Source: an uncultured SAR92 cluster bacterium
Lineage (GTDB): Bacteria > Pseudomonadota > Gammaproteobacteria > Pseudomonadales > Porticoccaceae
NCBI GenBank assembly: GCA_902527245.1
Contig: CABZOI010000009.1
Coordinates: forward strand, 1-64,000
Direction of reading: 5' to 3'
DNA length: 64,000 bases
The translations under genes and the position numbers were made by a program. Positions 52,435 through 61,618 of the stretch are shown here, in pieces. The notes beneath the pieces were generated by a model. It made no database searches. It worked only from the letters and a program-made list of their open reading frames with translations, and was not told the origin of the DNA. How positions within the stretch are numbered: the first letter of the stretch is position 1; each line of letters opens with the position of its first letter.

Positions 52435-53806
52435 ACAACATAGAGAAATATATAACAAAAATTTATTGCATCCTTGGGGTGACTTATCTGAGCTAGGCAA
52501 TGATGAATCAAGCTCAGTGATTGTCAAGGGCAAAGGCATTCATATTTTTGACTCCGATGGTAATAAAATGATTGATGGTCCGGCGGGTATGTGGTGTATG
52601 CAAACTGGATATGGGAGAAAAGAGATTGCTGACGCGGTCTCTAAGCAAATTCTGAGTTTAAGTTATGCGACCTCGTTCACACTTATTAATGATAAAGAGA
52701 CAGAATTAGCTAAAAGGATCTCTGAACAAACACCTGGAGATTTGAATAGAATTTACTTTACAACGGGCGGATCGACGGCCGTAGATTCGGCTCTGAGGCT
52801 ATGTCAACTTGCTAACAACATTAAAGGTGCTCGTAATAAAAAACAAATCATAACAAGAGAGAAGGCTTATCATGGGAGTACTTACCTCTCTGCATCTGTC
52901 ACTGGTAAAGAAAGGGATAAGACGGCAATGGATATCAAGAGAGAGGGTATTCATTTCTTGAAAGCACCTTGTCATTTTTATTATCCAGAATTTGATAATG
53001 AAGACGATTTTTGTGATTTTTTAATTAATGAGCTGGAGGAGAAAATTATTGAAATAGGTCCTGAGAATATTATGGCATTTATTGCAGAACCTATTCTTGC
53101 GAGTGGTGGAGTGATAGTTCCTCCAAAAAACTATAATTACCGGTGCTGGGAGGTAGTAAAGAGATACAACATTATTTATATCGCTGATGAGGTTGTAACT
53201 GCTTTTGGTAGGTTGGGATATTGGTTTGCATCTGAACACGTTTTTGGGATTATCCCAGACATCATAATATTTGCAAAAGGAATTACATCTGGATATATCC
53301 CCATGGGTGGATATGCTGTTTCCGAAAAATTTATGAGCACATTTTCTGGAGATGAGGCAGATGGATGTTTATATTCTAATGGATATACTTGGTCAGGAAG
53401 CCCAGTGGCATGCGCTGCAGCCCTTGCTAGTTGGGATATCATTGATTCAGAGAATTTGCTAGAACATGTATTAAACGTCGGACCTTATTTTCAACAACAA
53501 CTCCAATTATTGAGAGACATTCCCATAGTCGGCAATGTTCGCGGGCATGGATTGATGGCTGCAGTTGAGATGACAGTTCGAGGGGAAAATGAACAAGATC
53601 TTTTAGAAAAAGACTATGCAATTGGAGAGTTGGTTGATAAGCATTGTCAAAAGTTAGGCTTACTCGTTAGACCATTCATTAATATTTGTATTATTTCGCC
53701 TCCTCTAATAATCACCAAGAAAGAAATTGATAATTTAGTATCTATACTGAGGAAAGGTCTCGAACTTACGATGAGAGATCTCGAAGAAATTGGTGTTTCT
53801 CTGTAA
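52424..53806 (+). CDS. Class III aminotransferase (putrescine/amine type)
   Basis: A 460-residue PLP aminotransferase. The N-terminus has IFDSDGNKMIDGPAGMWCMQ, close to the pattern of putrescine:pyruvate transaminase SpuC. The Asp contacting PLP is in YIADEVVTAFGR and the Schiff-base Lys in IFAKGITSG. It ends the plus-strand operon; only ten bases separate its stop from that of the convergent nitrilase gene. It would deaminate an amine or amino acid, with pyruvate or 2-oxoglutarate as acceptor. The preferred amine is not clear. Confidence 0.87.
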   Translation: MTTKQHREIYNKNLLHPWGDLSELGNDESSSVIVKGKGIHIFDSDGNKMIDGPAGMWCMQTGYGRKEIADAVSKQILSLSYATSFTLINDKETELAKRISEQTPGDLNRIYFTTGGSTAVDSALRLCQLANNIKGARNKKQIITREKAYHGSTYLSASVTGKERDKTAMDIKREGIHFLKAPCHFYYPEFDNEDDFCDFLINELEEKIIEIGPENIMAFIAEPILASGGVIVPPKNYNYRCWEVVKRYNIIYIADEVVTAFGRLGYWFASEHVFGIIPDIIIFAKGITSGYIPMGGYAVSEKFMSTFSGDEADGCLYSNGYTWSGSPVACAAALASWDIIDSENLLEHVLNVGPYFQQQLQLLRDIPIVGNVRGHGLMAAVEMTVRGENEQDLLEKDYAIGELVDKHCQKLGLLVRPFINICIISPPLIITKKEIDNLVSILRKGLELTMRDLEEIGVSL

Positions 53807-53816
53807 TTTTGTAAAT

Positions 53817-54668
53817 CTAACTTTCATCAGACGGTATAGATAGCTCACCAAGATTATTCAAAAAATCTGACTCATTTAAATTTTTGAATTTTTCTTTTGT
53901 CAAGATTTGATCTCTGTAGGTTTTTAATGGTTGACCCAAACAGAGAATACCTCTTTCTCTGGTTCTTCTAACTTTGTTAAAGTCTGCTTCAAATAATAAT
54001 ATTTCTTCTGTTGATTGGCTCTCGTGAATAATATCACCCTCAGGACCGACCAGCATTGATTGTCCAACACCCAAATCGCCTGCACCATTAATATTTACAA
54101 CATAACACTGTTGTTGTGCGGCAGTGGCAACAACCATTGATTTTTCAGTTTTTCTGTCATTTGTGTCGGTAAGCGTTGGATGCAAAAGCACCTCTGCTCC
54201 ATCTGCAATCATCGCCCTGCTTATTTCTGGAAACCAAATGTCATAACAAATAAATAATCCAAACCTACCTACGTTTGGAACATCAAAACAACATATATTT
54301 TCTCCTGCACTTATACCCCTCTCGTATGGCAAGAAGGGACATAATTTCCGAAACTTGCTAATCAATTTACCCTCTGGATTTATAACTATTGCAGTGTTAA
54401 ACGTTTGGTCACCATCTATTTCATGTATCGAACCGGGTACTAACCAAATACTTAATTCCTTTGCAACCTCACATAAAACCGTTGTGACCTCATGTAGTTT
54501 GGGTTCAGCAAAACCTTTACCAGCGCCACAAATTGCGAGCTCACTGCAAACAATCATTTTTACGAAAGGATATCTTTTTTTTGTATATTTAATTTTATCT
54601 AAAACGTAATCGAGATTACCTCTACTCTTTAAATTGAGCTGAAGTCCAGCTATTGCAAAATGAGACAT
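53817..54668 (-). CDS. Nitrilase-family carbon-nitrogen hydrolase
   Basis: The catalytic triad of the nitrilase superfamily is complete: Glu43 in CSELAICG, Lys108 in SKFRKLCPF and Cys141 in LFICYDIWFPE. At 283 residues it is of the amidase/N-carbamoylputrescine amidohydrolase size. It would hydrolyse an amide, for example N-carbamoylputrescine or a related amide, which fits polyamine metabolism; this is inference. It is the last gene of the minus-strand operon that starts with the TonB-dependent receptor and is convergent with the aminotransferase gene. Confidence 0.88.
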   Translation of the reverse strand: MSHFAIAGLQLNLKSRGNLDYVLDKIKYTKKRYPFVKMIVCSELAICGAGKGFAEPKLHEVTTVLCEVAKELSIWLVPGSIHEIDGDQTFNTAIVINPEGKLISKFRKLCPFLPYERGISAGENICCFDVPNVGRFGLFICYDIWFPEISRAMIADGAEVLLHPTLTDTNDRKTEKSMVVATAAQQQCYVVNINGAGDLGVGQSMLVGPEGDIIHESQSTEEILLFEADFNKVRRTRERGILCLGQPLKTYRDQILTKEKFKNLNESDFLNNLGELSIPSDES

Positions 54669-54680
54669 GTTTTTCCCTTT

Positions 54681-55853
54681 TTAATTAAGTCTTTCAGATT
54701 TTTTTGCAGGCCATAAAGCGATTAAACCACACAATAACAGTCCAACTGTTGAGAGATTTATTATTGCATTGAAATTTGATTCACCAATAACCATTGCCGC
54801 AATCAAAGGACCACTTGCTAAGCCAATTTTAGAGACAAAGCCAGCGAATATTACTACTTGCCCTTTTTTATCAAGAGCTGCGCATAGCCCTAAAAGAAAT
54901 GGAATTGTAAAGGCCCAAGTGATTCCAGTGATTGCATTGGCAATGAAGTAAACGGATGCAAGTTCAGTCCAGTGAAGAGCAAACGTAAATAGTCCAGCGA
55001 CAGAGGTGCCAATTATTATTGGTTTGGCTCTTCCAAATTTGGTACCAACTTTATAAACGAGAAGCGCTCCAGCGATTGCAATAATATTTGCTACTGTAAG
55101 CACATTGCTAAGATAGTTGACTGAGTATCCATTTTCTTTTCCGAGCTCAATAGTGTAATCAGCGATTCCCATATTAGAGGATTGAAAGAGAAAAATAGCT
55201 AACAGACTGAGAGCGGCTGGGATTAAAAGTAAATTCTTGGAATTTGCCTTGGATTTGTCTGTTTTTGAAACGTCATCATAATCTGGAATGAATGGAATCA
55301 TACTGGCGGTAATCAAACTAAAAATTATCAAAGCTCCAAATGCTGCCCCAGGTCCAAAAACTCCTACAAGTTTCGGCACAGTGAATATTCCGATACTTCC
55401 AAAGGTGTATTGAATCGCGACTAACATTCCAAATACTTTGTCTGGACTTTCTGTTCTGGCAATTATTGAGAAACCCAAACCGACGAGAAATCCACCAATA
55501 CTTCCATGCAAAAATCTCACGCCAATTAGGGTATTGGTTTCACTTAAAAAGAAAGATAAGGAATCAATTGTTATGAGTAGCAAAATGAGGATGTAAGCTG
55601 AACGCCTCCATTTAAGATACTTGACAAAAAACGTAGCTATCAATCCACCAAAAGCTGCACCATATTTATTAGCACTTGTTATGAAACCTGCCTCAGATCG
55701 AGACACTCCCAGTCCATCAACAAACGCCGATAAAAATGCTGCACCCAGATTCACATAAAATAAACCTGCAGTTGCCAGAAACGCCAAGAAGATGGCAACT
55801 TGTAAACTATTCTTTTTAACTTTCAATATTCCATTTCTCTCTTTACTTAGCAA
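54681..55853 (-). CDS. MFS transporter
   Basis: A 390-residue membrane protein with 12 predicted hydrophobic segments and MFS features: the region RSEAGFITSANKYGAAFGGL near the N-terminus, a conserved charged loop after helix 2 (KYLKWRRSAY), and a long central loop rich in Asp/Lys (DDVSKTDKSKAN) between helices 6 and 7. It lies between the nitrilase gene (12 bases) and the serine hydrolase gene (7-base overlap). Substrate unknown; it may move the product or substrate of the nitrilase. Confidence 0.86.
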   Translation of the reverse strand: MLSKERNGILKVKKNSLQVAIFLAFLATAGLFYVNLGAAFLSAFVDGLGVSRSEAGFITSANKYGAAFGGLIATFFVKYLKWRRSAYILILLLITIDSLSFFLSETNTLIGVRFLHGSIGGFLVGLGFSIIARTESPDKVFGMLVAIQYTFGSIGIFTVPKLVGVFGPGAAFGALIIFSLITASMIPFIPDYDDVSKTDKSKANSKNLLLIPAALSLLAIFLFQSSNMGIADYTIELGKENGYSVNYLSNVLTVANIIAIAGALLVYKVGTKFGRAKPIIIGTSVAGLFTFALHWTELASVYFIANAITGITWAFTIPFLLGLCAALDKKGQVVIFAGFVSKIGLASGPLIAAMVIGESNFNAIINLSTVGLLLCGLIALWPAKKSERLN

Positions 55854-57448
55854 ATTGACTGATGCTGATTGAGATTTTTTACAACTTCAGCGAATCTGAA
55901 CACACCACTGTCACTAAAGTAATAATAGACAACATTTATAGGTAATAAAACAACTTGAATTCCTCCATATCCTGACATAAATGGGATCCAACTTTCTTTA
56001 TTACAATCAAGTGTGTCTGATGCATTCCATGCCCAGAATCCATTTTTATATCTGAGTGATTCTGCTCCGGCGACACTTCCTCGGTTACTATTATTTTTCT
56101 GCATTGCATTGTTCAACATTTCTTCATCCAAATACTTTCTCAATATTGACTTCTCTGATGTAATGTCACTACCTATTTTGGCAATATCATCTTTTCTCAA
56201 CATTAAGCCCCAACCAGTTAATGGTATGTTTTCCAATCGATGAGGTTTTTCAATCAATGGCGACAATTTCAACTCTCTCCATATTGGAATGATTAGATCT
56301 TCGTAGAATTCGCGATTGGCTCCAGCTTTTGCCTCCCAGAATCGTTGAATTGCCTGTCCTAATAGCCAAAATTCGGTGGTGTGATAAACCCATTTGGATC
56401 CAGGCTTTGATTTTTGTTTATATCGGTTACACACATGTTTTAAGCGTTCTCGGCTGGTTGATAAATTGAAGAACGCACCAATATGGTTTTCCTCATCATA
56501 GTGAGATCTTACCTTTCCATAACGACCAGTCGTATTATTTAACAGATGATAAAGAGTAATTTCCTCCCAATGACTACATTCCGGAATAAGATCTGAAACC
56601 GCTATATCTTTGGCACCAGGGTAAAGCCTTTCTAATCTCATCAAAGCCACACCGCCAATAAGGGATTTTGTCAACGAGTATGCGGGCAACGGTGTGTAAT
56701 CGCAGTCGGGAAATCTAGCCCCTCGAGTTAAACAGGGTCCTGTGTAATGTTGATTATCAAGTATAACTCCAAAGCTGGTCATGTCCCCTGGGTTAATGAA
56801 ATTATCTTGTGAGAAGATATTTTCCTTAAGTTGCTTATTTATAAGAGCTAAGTCCACAATTGATTTTGTAGGCATTCGATTTGCAACATAATTGGCATGC
56901 TTAGATAAAATTTCATCACTAGATGGTAAATCGATACTTTTTATTGTGATATCAACCTGGCCTTGTGAATTAAACTGAAAATAAATGCAAGTCTCTGAGG
57001 CAATTTGATAACCTGCATTATCATTTTCAATTATTAATAGCCCTTGATGTGTGCAGTTTTGTCCTTTTTCAATAAGTGCAAATGGTAGAACAATACTTAT
57101 TCTTTTGTCTTTCAAGTACCATTTCCCCGGCTCAAAAAGAATATTCCAAAATTTATTATCTGTTTCAATCAGGCCTTGTTTGCGGGGAATAACTTCGCCA
57201 TTGGGACTAATGATTAAATCAATATTTGCTTTTGGAATTTTCCCCAATTCGTTTCCTGTAAGCCGACCATTACCAAAGGAATCCTTTAGGATGCTGAATG
57301 AGCTCACTGTGCTTTCTTTAAAGTCTATATTTAAAGTAGAGGAGGCAATGACATCAAATGAAAAGATAATTAAAAATAATCTCAGAGTCTTTTGAAAGAT
57401 ATAATTTATCTTAGATTTTGATAGCTCAACGATCAATTTGAATACCAT
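55847..57448 (-). CDS. Beta-lactamase-fold serine hydrolase
   Basis: The C-terminal ~330 residues have the class C beta-lactamase/penicillin-binding-protein fold. The nucleophile pattern SxxK is seen in AYSLTKSLIGG (Ser258, Lys261). LLNNTTGRYGK gives the second motif with Tyr310; the residue two on is Lys instead of the usual Asn. The N-terminal ~180 residues are an unassigned domain after a hydrophobic segment (about 18-36) that may be a signal peptide. The gene overlaps both neighbours (7 and 23 bases), so it is embedded in the receptor-sulfotransferase operon. It may be an esterase or peptidase acting outside the cell; real beta-lactamase activity is not supported. Confidence 0.82.
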   Translation of the reverse strand: MVFKLIVELSKSKINYIFQKTLRLFLIIFSFDVIASSTLNIDFKESTVSSFSILKDSFGNGRLTGNELGKIPKANIDLIISPNGEVIPRKQGLIETDNKFWNILFEPGKWYLKDKRISIVLPFALIEKGQNCTHQGLLIIENDNAGYQIASETCIYFQFNSQGQVDITIKSIDLPSSDEILSKHANYVANRMPTKSIVDLALINKQLKENIFSQDNFINPGDMTSFGVILDNQHYTGPCLTRGARFPDCDYTPLPAYSLTKSLIGGVALMRLERLYPGAKDIAVSDLIPECSHWEEITLYHLLNNTTGRYGKVRSHYDEENHIGAFFNLSTSRERLKHVCNRYKQKSKPGSKWVYHTTEFWLLGQAIQRFWEAKAGANREFYEDLIIPIWRELKLSPLIEKPHRLENIPLTGWGLMLRKDDIAKIGSDITSEKSILRKYLDEEMLNNAMQKNNSNRGSVAGAESLRYKNGFWAWNASDTLDCNKESWIPFMSGYGGIQVVLLPINVVYYYFSDSGVFRFAEVVKNLNQHQSIC

Positions 57449-59009
57449 TCTTGGTTAATATTGAGGAAAATGGTTGTAAGTAATCTTCAAAGTTTTTCCA
57501 GCGATCTAATGAATCCGTATAGATGGGTTGTCGTACTTGTGCTGCGCTTGCTGTTGTTACTGGATTTTTATTTTTATAAAAATTTAAGCAATTGGATTCA
57601 AAAGCAAGATCACAAAATTCACAAACTTTCTCAATTTCCGGTTTAGTATTTTTTACTAAATCCTCATAGTTCAATTCATAAATCATATTTGGAAACAAAT
57701 CTTTCCAGTGATTCATGAGATTTTCATAAGAGACATAATATTTTGCAATATCTTTTAGATCATATGAATATGGATAGATATCCCTAAAATTTTGTTTAAA
57801 AATTGCAAAACAAAATGCCATTGGATGCCTTTTCATGCGAATAATTTTTGCATTTGGAAAGCTTTGAAGTATGTGGGCTATATACAAGAAATTGAGAGGT
57901 AGTTTGTCGATAAAATACCGACAATCACTATTTTTTGAGACAGCTTTCTCAAGATAGTTGCTCTTCAATTTATCAAAGTTAATATCTTTCGAAAGCTCTA
58001 TAAGTTTCAGTATCGAGAGTGGTTTATCTCTTGTAGTTTCTCGGCAAAGTGTAATTATTTCCCTACCAAAGTGATCAAGCTCGCCACAAGAGACTATCTC
58101 TGAGTGACAATCTAAAATTCTCTCCAAAAGAGTGCTTCCCGTTCTAGGTAGACCTAATATGAAAATTGGCGTGGGATTTGATTTAAGACTTGTATTGTCG
58201 TCACTTGATGAGGTTTTGAAGGTTTCGATTAATTTATGCATTATATTTTTGTCGATCTGAACATCGTACTGCATCTTACTCTTTCGAATCTTCGAGGCCT
58301 TTTTTAAATATGAGAATGATTTAGTAAATTCATTCAAATCATCAAGCTCTTTGGCAAGCGCATAGTATATTCCAACTTTATCAGCTGAAGTGACTCGAGA
58401 GTCTTTCGAGATTTCTAGCAATTCACTGATGTGATTGCTCTCTATTGTTTGTCTTTTAAGAGATGATCTCATTGACTGCGCTTCTGAGTCTTTTGGATTT
58501 AATTTTAAGCACCTATTCAAGCTATTTTCGCAATTGTCCAGATTTCCAATAAATCGATAAGCAACCGCAAGGTTGAAATGTAAAAGATAGTTACTAGGAT
58601 CTCCAAAAATGGCGGCTTCGTATTTTTTTATTGCTTCTGAATGCATTTCCTCAGAGGAGAACAGCATTGCTATTTGACTATTGGTGCTTGAGTCTGTGAC
58701 TTTGAGGCTCGCCAAGGTGGAAAGAATCTTTTTAGCCTCATCAATTCTTTGTAGCTGGCTTAAAAAATGAAATCGTTGAATAAGGATTTCCGGATTATTT
58801 GGTTTTAGTTCGAGTGCTTTCGATGTGGATACCAGCCCTGCTTTAGGCTTGCTGAAATTTTTGTGCAGAATACCTGCCAGTCGCCATCCTTCAAAATTTT
58901 TTGGATAGGTTGTGTTCAACTCGATACAAAGTCTCACCGCCTCTTTTAAATTTCGCTGTTTTATATTTCTTAAGCAAGAGACAGTGAGTTCCGCTTGTTT
59001 ATCTTCCAT
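57426..59009 (-). CDS. TPR-repeat sulfotransferase (second)
   Basis: A 527-residue relative of the gene at 14617. Tetratricopeptide-like helices fill the first ~270 residues (for example YLLHFNLAVAYRFIGNLDNC). The sulfotransferase domain has the PAPS loop LGLPRTGSTLLERIL with PRTGST at 288-293, and KRHPMAFCFA for the 3'-phosphate. The C-terminal SAAQVRQPIY matches the first copy. It starts 42 bases after the TonB-dependent receptor and is followed by an overlapping serine hydrolase. A protein or small outer-surface acceptor is likely; the acceptor is unknown. Confidence 0.9.
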   Translation of the reverse strand: MEDKQAELTVSCLRNIKQRNLKEAVRLCIELNTTYPKNFEGWRLAGILHKNFSKPKAGLVSTSKALELKPNNPEILIQRFHFLSQLQRIDEAKKILSTLASLKVTDSSTNSQIAMLFSSEEMHSEAIKKYEAAIFGDPSNYLLHFNLAVAYRFIGNLDNCENSLNRCLKLNPKDSEAQSMRSSLKRQTIESNHISELLEISKDSRVTSADKVGIYYALAKELDDLNEFTKSFSYLKKASKIRKSKMQYDVQIDKNIMHKLIETFKTSSSDDNTSLKSNPTPIFILGLPRTGSTLLERILDCHSEIVSCGELDHFGREIITLCRETTRDKPLSILKLIELSKDINFDKLKSNYLEKAVSKNSDCRYFIDKLPLNFLYIAHILQSFPNAKIIRMKRHPMAFCFAIFKQNFRDIYPYSYDLKDIAKYYVSYENLMNHWKDLFPNMIYELNYEDLVKNTKPEIEKVCEFCDLAFESNCLNFYKNKNPVTTASAAQVRQPIYTDSLDRWKNFEDYLQPFSSILTKNGIQIDR

Positions 59010-59051
59010 AAGTTCAGATGAGCTTAAAGAACTTTTTGCACGCTAGAAAAC

Positions 59052-61463
59052 TTAGAATTTTTTTGTTGCCTTGAGCGTGATCGTTCTGGGCATCGTAATA
59101 AAATCTTTCTGACCAGTTCCATAGAATCCGTTAGCAATATCTGATGTCATATACTCTTCTTTATATGTTGCCACCGTACCTCGATCATTAAGAAGATTTC
59201 GCGCAATGAGCGATACAGACCAATCATTACCGAGTAAATTGAGTGATGCAAACCACAAATCAAATCCATCTAATGTATCAGCCCAATCGGGATCGATATT
59301 TAGTATTGAGTTCTCAACATCAGACTGATAATACCCATCAATTCTTGAGATAAATAAAAGTCCATTATCGAGATATCTCTCATTTTTTGCACCAATATTT
59401 ATTGTATGTTTGGCGGTTCCGGGAAGTTGTGCGCCTTTCGTTGCTCGTAACTCTGATTTACCAGTTGTGAGTGCGCTTGCATCGTGTAAATAAAGATCCT
59501 GAGTGAGCTCTGCATCCACGAAGGTATAACCACCAAAAAGGGTTGTTGAATCAGATACAGCCCAATTAAATTCAGTTTCGATCCCTTTTGAACTAGCCTC
59601 AGATCCATTGGCAACCGCATAGTACGCGCCGGATGGTGTCGCAACATTGACTTGAGGATCTTGCCAGTCAACATAAAATGCAGAAATTGTATAATTTGAG
59701 CGGTTCGTTGAGCCTTTCAAACCAATTTCATAATTCAAGACAGAGTCACTACCAAAATTACTCCATTCAGGATCATTTGGATATGCTTCGTCAGGCCTAA
59801 CAGGAGCAGCATTTGTTCCACCTCTCCGATATCCCTCTGAGATGGTTCCATATAACATTGCTGAATCACTGTACCTCCATGCTAAATTCATCTTCATTAG
59901 AGTGTCACTATCCGTTTGAGTATCTTTTACAACAGGATTGAAGGCACCCCAGATTGGAAATGATGTTTGAGATGTTACTCTATCTTCGTTATCAAAGTAG
60001 CGAGCTCCCAAAGTGAGATCAACATCATCACTGAGTTTCCATGTTATCTCACCAAATACGGCAAAGTCCGTATAAAATCGTTCATGACTCCAATCAAATG
60101 TTACATTGGTTGAGGGATCGTAATATAAACCATATCCGTACCCAAAACCCTCAGGTTCTACAGCAGTGGCCCATTCTTGGAATCCCCGTGCCCTAGTTTG
60201 CTGAGCCGCTGATGCTTCTTGATCCATGTAAAATGCACCAATTGTCCAATCTAAGTTTTGATCACCGTTTGACACTAAACGTAGTTCTTGAACAAAAGCT
60301 TCTTCTGTGTTTTGTCGCTCTGCAGCAATTGCAGGTCGGAGCATGTAGCCGTAGCCGTAATAAAATAACCAGCCTTTTGCTGCAAAAAATCCGGTATTAT
60401 CACTGACTCCTTCATATGATCTATCGTATGCTGACGTGCTTGAGCTCAGTGTTGCAAAGCCCATATCATAGGTCATTTCTAGGCTTGTAAATTCAGATTC
60501 ATTGGATGAAGGTTCGTTTATAACTGCTCCAATTTCATAATCGTCGTAATATTCACCCCAACCATTAGGACCACTTGTTGTTTGACGTCTTCCTCCATAT
60601 TCTCCCTTCTGATTCATATAAGTGACAGAAGCTTCAAATTTATCTGATGGTGTCCATTTCATTGCTGCTCTAGAATAGTCAATATCAACAGTATCAGCGT
60701 CTTTATTATTGATATAAACAGGGCCACCATAAGCCACTCCAAATGCATCACTAATTGGCACACCATTTCCATCGGAGGCGTAAACATTGGCATAATCTAC
60801 AATGCCTGCATTATCAACTATTCCGGCACTAAATCGCACCGCCAAGCTCTCAGACAAAGGGATATTTAGCATCGCGTTTAGATCAATATTTCGTCCGCTA
60901 GAACCATGAGTTCTTCCAATTGACGTATCGAGGTATCCTTCAATTTTTTCATTCGTAGGCTCATTCAGGACAAATCTCACAGTTCCACCAAGTGACCCAG
61001 ATCCGTATAAAGTTCCTTGAGGGCCTCTTAATGCTTCAACTCTTTTGACATCTTTTAAAACAAAATTTGCGAATACCGGTGTATCTCCAACGTAGGTTGA
61101 TACATTGGGATCTGATAGAAATCGTCTATCAGTCGCAGATGGATCAACATTTAAGCCACGGATTGTTATTACATTGTTATTTTCTGAGAATCTTCCTCCG
61201 CCGTCAGCAACTGTAATGCCCGGCATGGCACGCATCAGGCCTTCCATATCAGTAACATGCGCTTCCTCGATTTCATCCCCTGTTATCGCTGAGATATTAA
61301 AAGGTATTTCACTTGGGACCATGTCTCTTCTGGTCGCGGTCACAATGATTTCCTCTAGTGTCTGCTCTTGCGCTACAGCAATCTGAGGTGTTTGCGCTAT
61401 TAATGATGACAGTGTTATAGCAGTTGCAATTTTCGTTTTATGAAATTTGAGTTTTGGATTCAT
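59052..61463 (-). CDS. TonB-dependent outer-membrane receptor (second)
   Basis: An 803-residue receptor with a signal peptide ending near AVAQ (about 31), a TonB-box-like EEIIVTATRR, a plug domain (VITIRGLNVDPSA, VKRVEALRGPQGTLYGSG) and a barrel ending TITLKATKKF. It starts after AAGGGACT. It is the first gene of the operon leading to the sulfotransferase, serine hydrolase, MFS transporter and nitrilase. The ligand is unknown. It is only distantly alike to the receptor at 17600 outside the usual motifs. Confidence 0.92.
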   Translation of the reverse strand: MNPKLKFHKTKIATAITLSSLIAQTPQIAVAQEQTLEEIIVTATRRDMVPSEIPFNISAITGDEIEEAHVTDMEGLMRAMPGITVADGGGRFSENNNVITIRGLNVDPSATDRRFLSDPNVSTYVGDTPVFANFVLKDVKRVEALRGPQGTLYGSGSLGGTVRFVLNEPTNEKIEGYLDTSIGRTHGSSGRNIDLNAMLNIPLSESLAVRFSAGIVDNAGIVDYANVYASDGNGVPISDAFGVAYGGPVYINNKDADTVDIDYSRAAMKWTPSDKFEASVTYMNQKGEYGGRRQTTSGPNGWGEYYDDYEIGAVINEPSSNESEFTSLEMTYDMGFATLSSSTSAYDRSYEGVSDNTGFFAAKGWLFYYGYGYMLRPAIAAERQNTEEAFVQELRLVSNGDQNLDWTIGAFYMDQEASAAQQTRARGFQEWATAVEPEGFGYGYGLYYDPSTNVTFDWSHERFYTDFAVFGEITWKLSDDVDLTLGARYFDNEDRVTSQTSFPIWGAFNPVVKDTQTDSDTLMKMNLAWRYSDSAMLYGTISEGYRRGGTNAAPVRPDEAYPNDPEWSNFGSDSVLNYEIGLKGSTNRSNYTISAFYVDWQDPQVNVATPSGAYYAVANGSEASSKGIETEFNWAVSDSTTLFGGYTFVDAELTQDLYLHDASALTTGKSELRATKGAQLPGTAKHTINIGAKNERYLDNGLLFISRIDGYYQSDVENSILNIDPDWADTLDGFDLWFASLNLLGNDWSVSLIARNLLNDRGTVATYKEEYMTSDIANGFYGTGQKDFITMPRTITLKATKKF

Positions 61464-61618
61464 AAGGAAGTCCCTTTGTAAGTCAAATTGTTTTTATTGG
61501 AAGGTATTGTTTTGAGAACGTATCAGTATTTTCGCGTTATTTCCAGTGAAACAAGAATACAAAAAGACAGATTGAATATTTTCTGAGTTAAATAACATTT
61601 TTGGAAATAATGACGTAA

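Noticed and set aside
55847-57448. True beta-lactamase giving drug resistance
   Set aside because: The second motif is altered and the operon context suggests a metabolic hydrolase.
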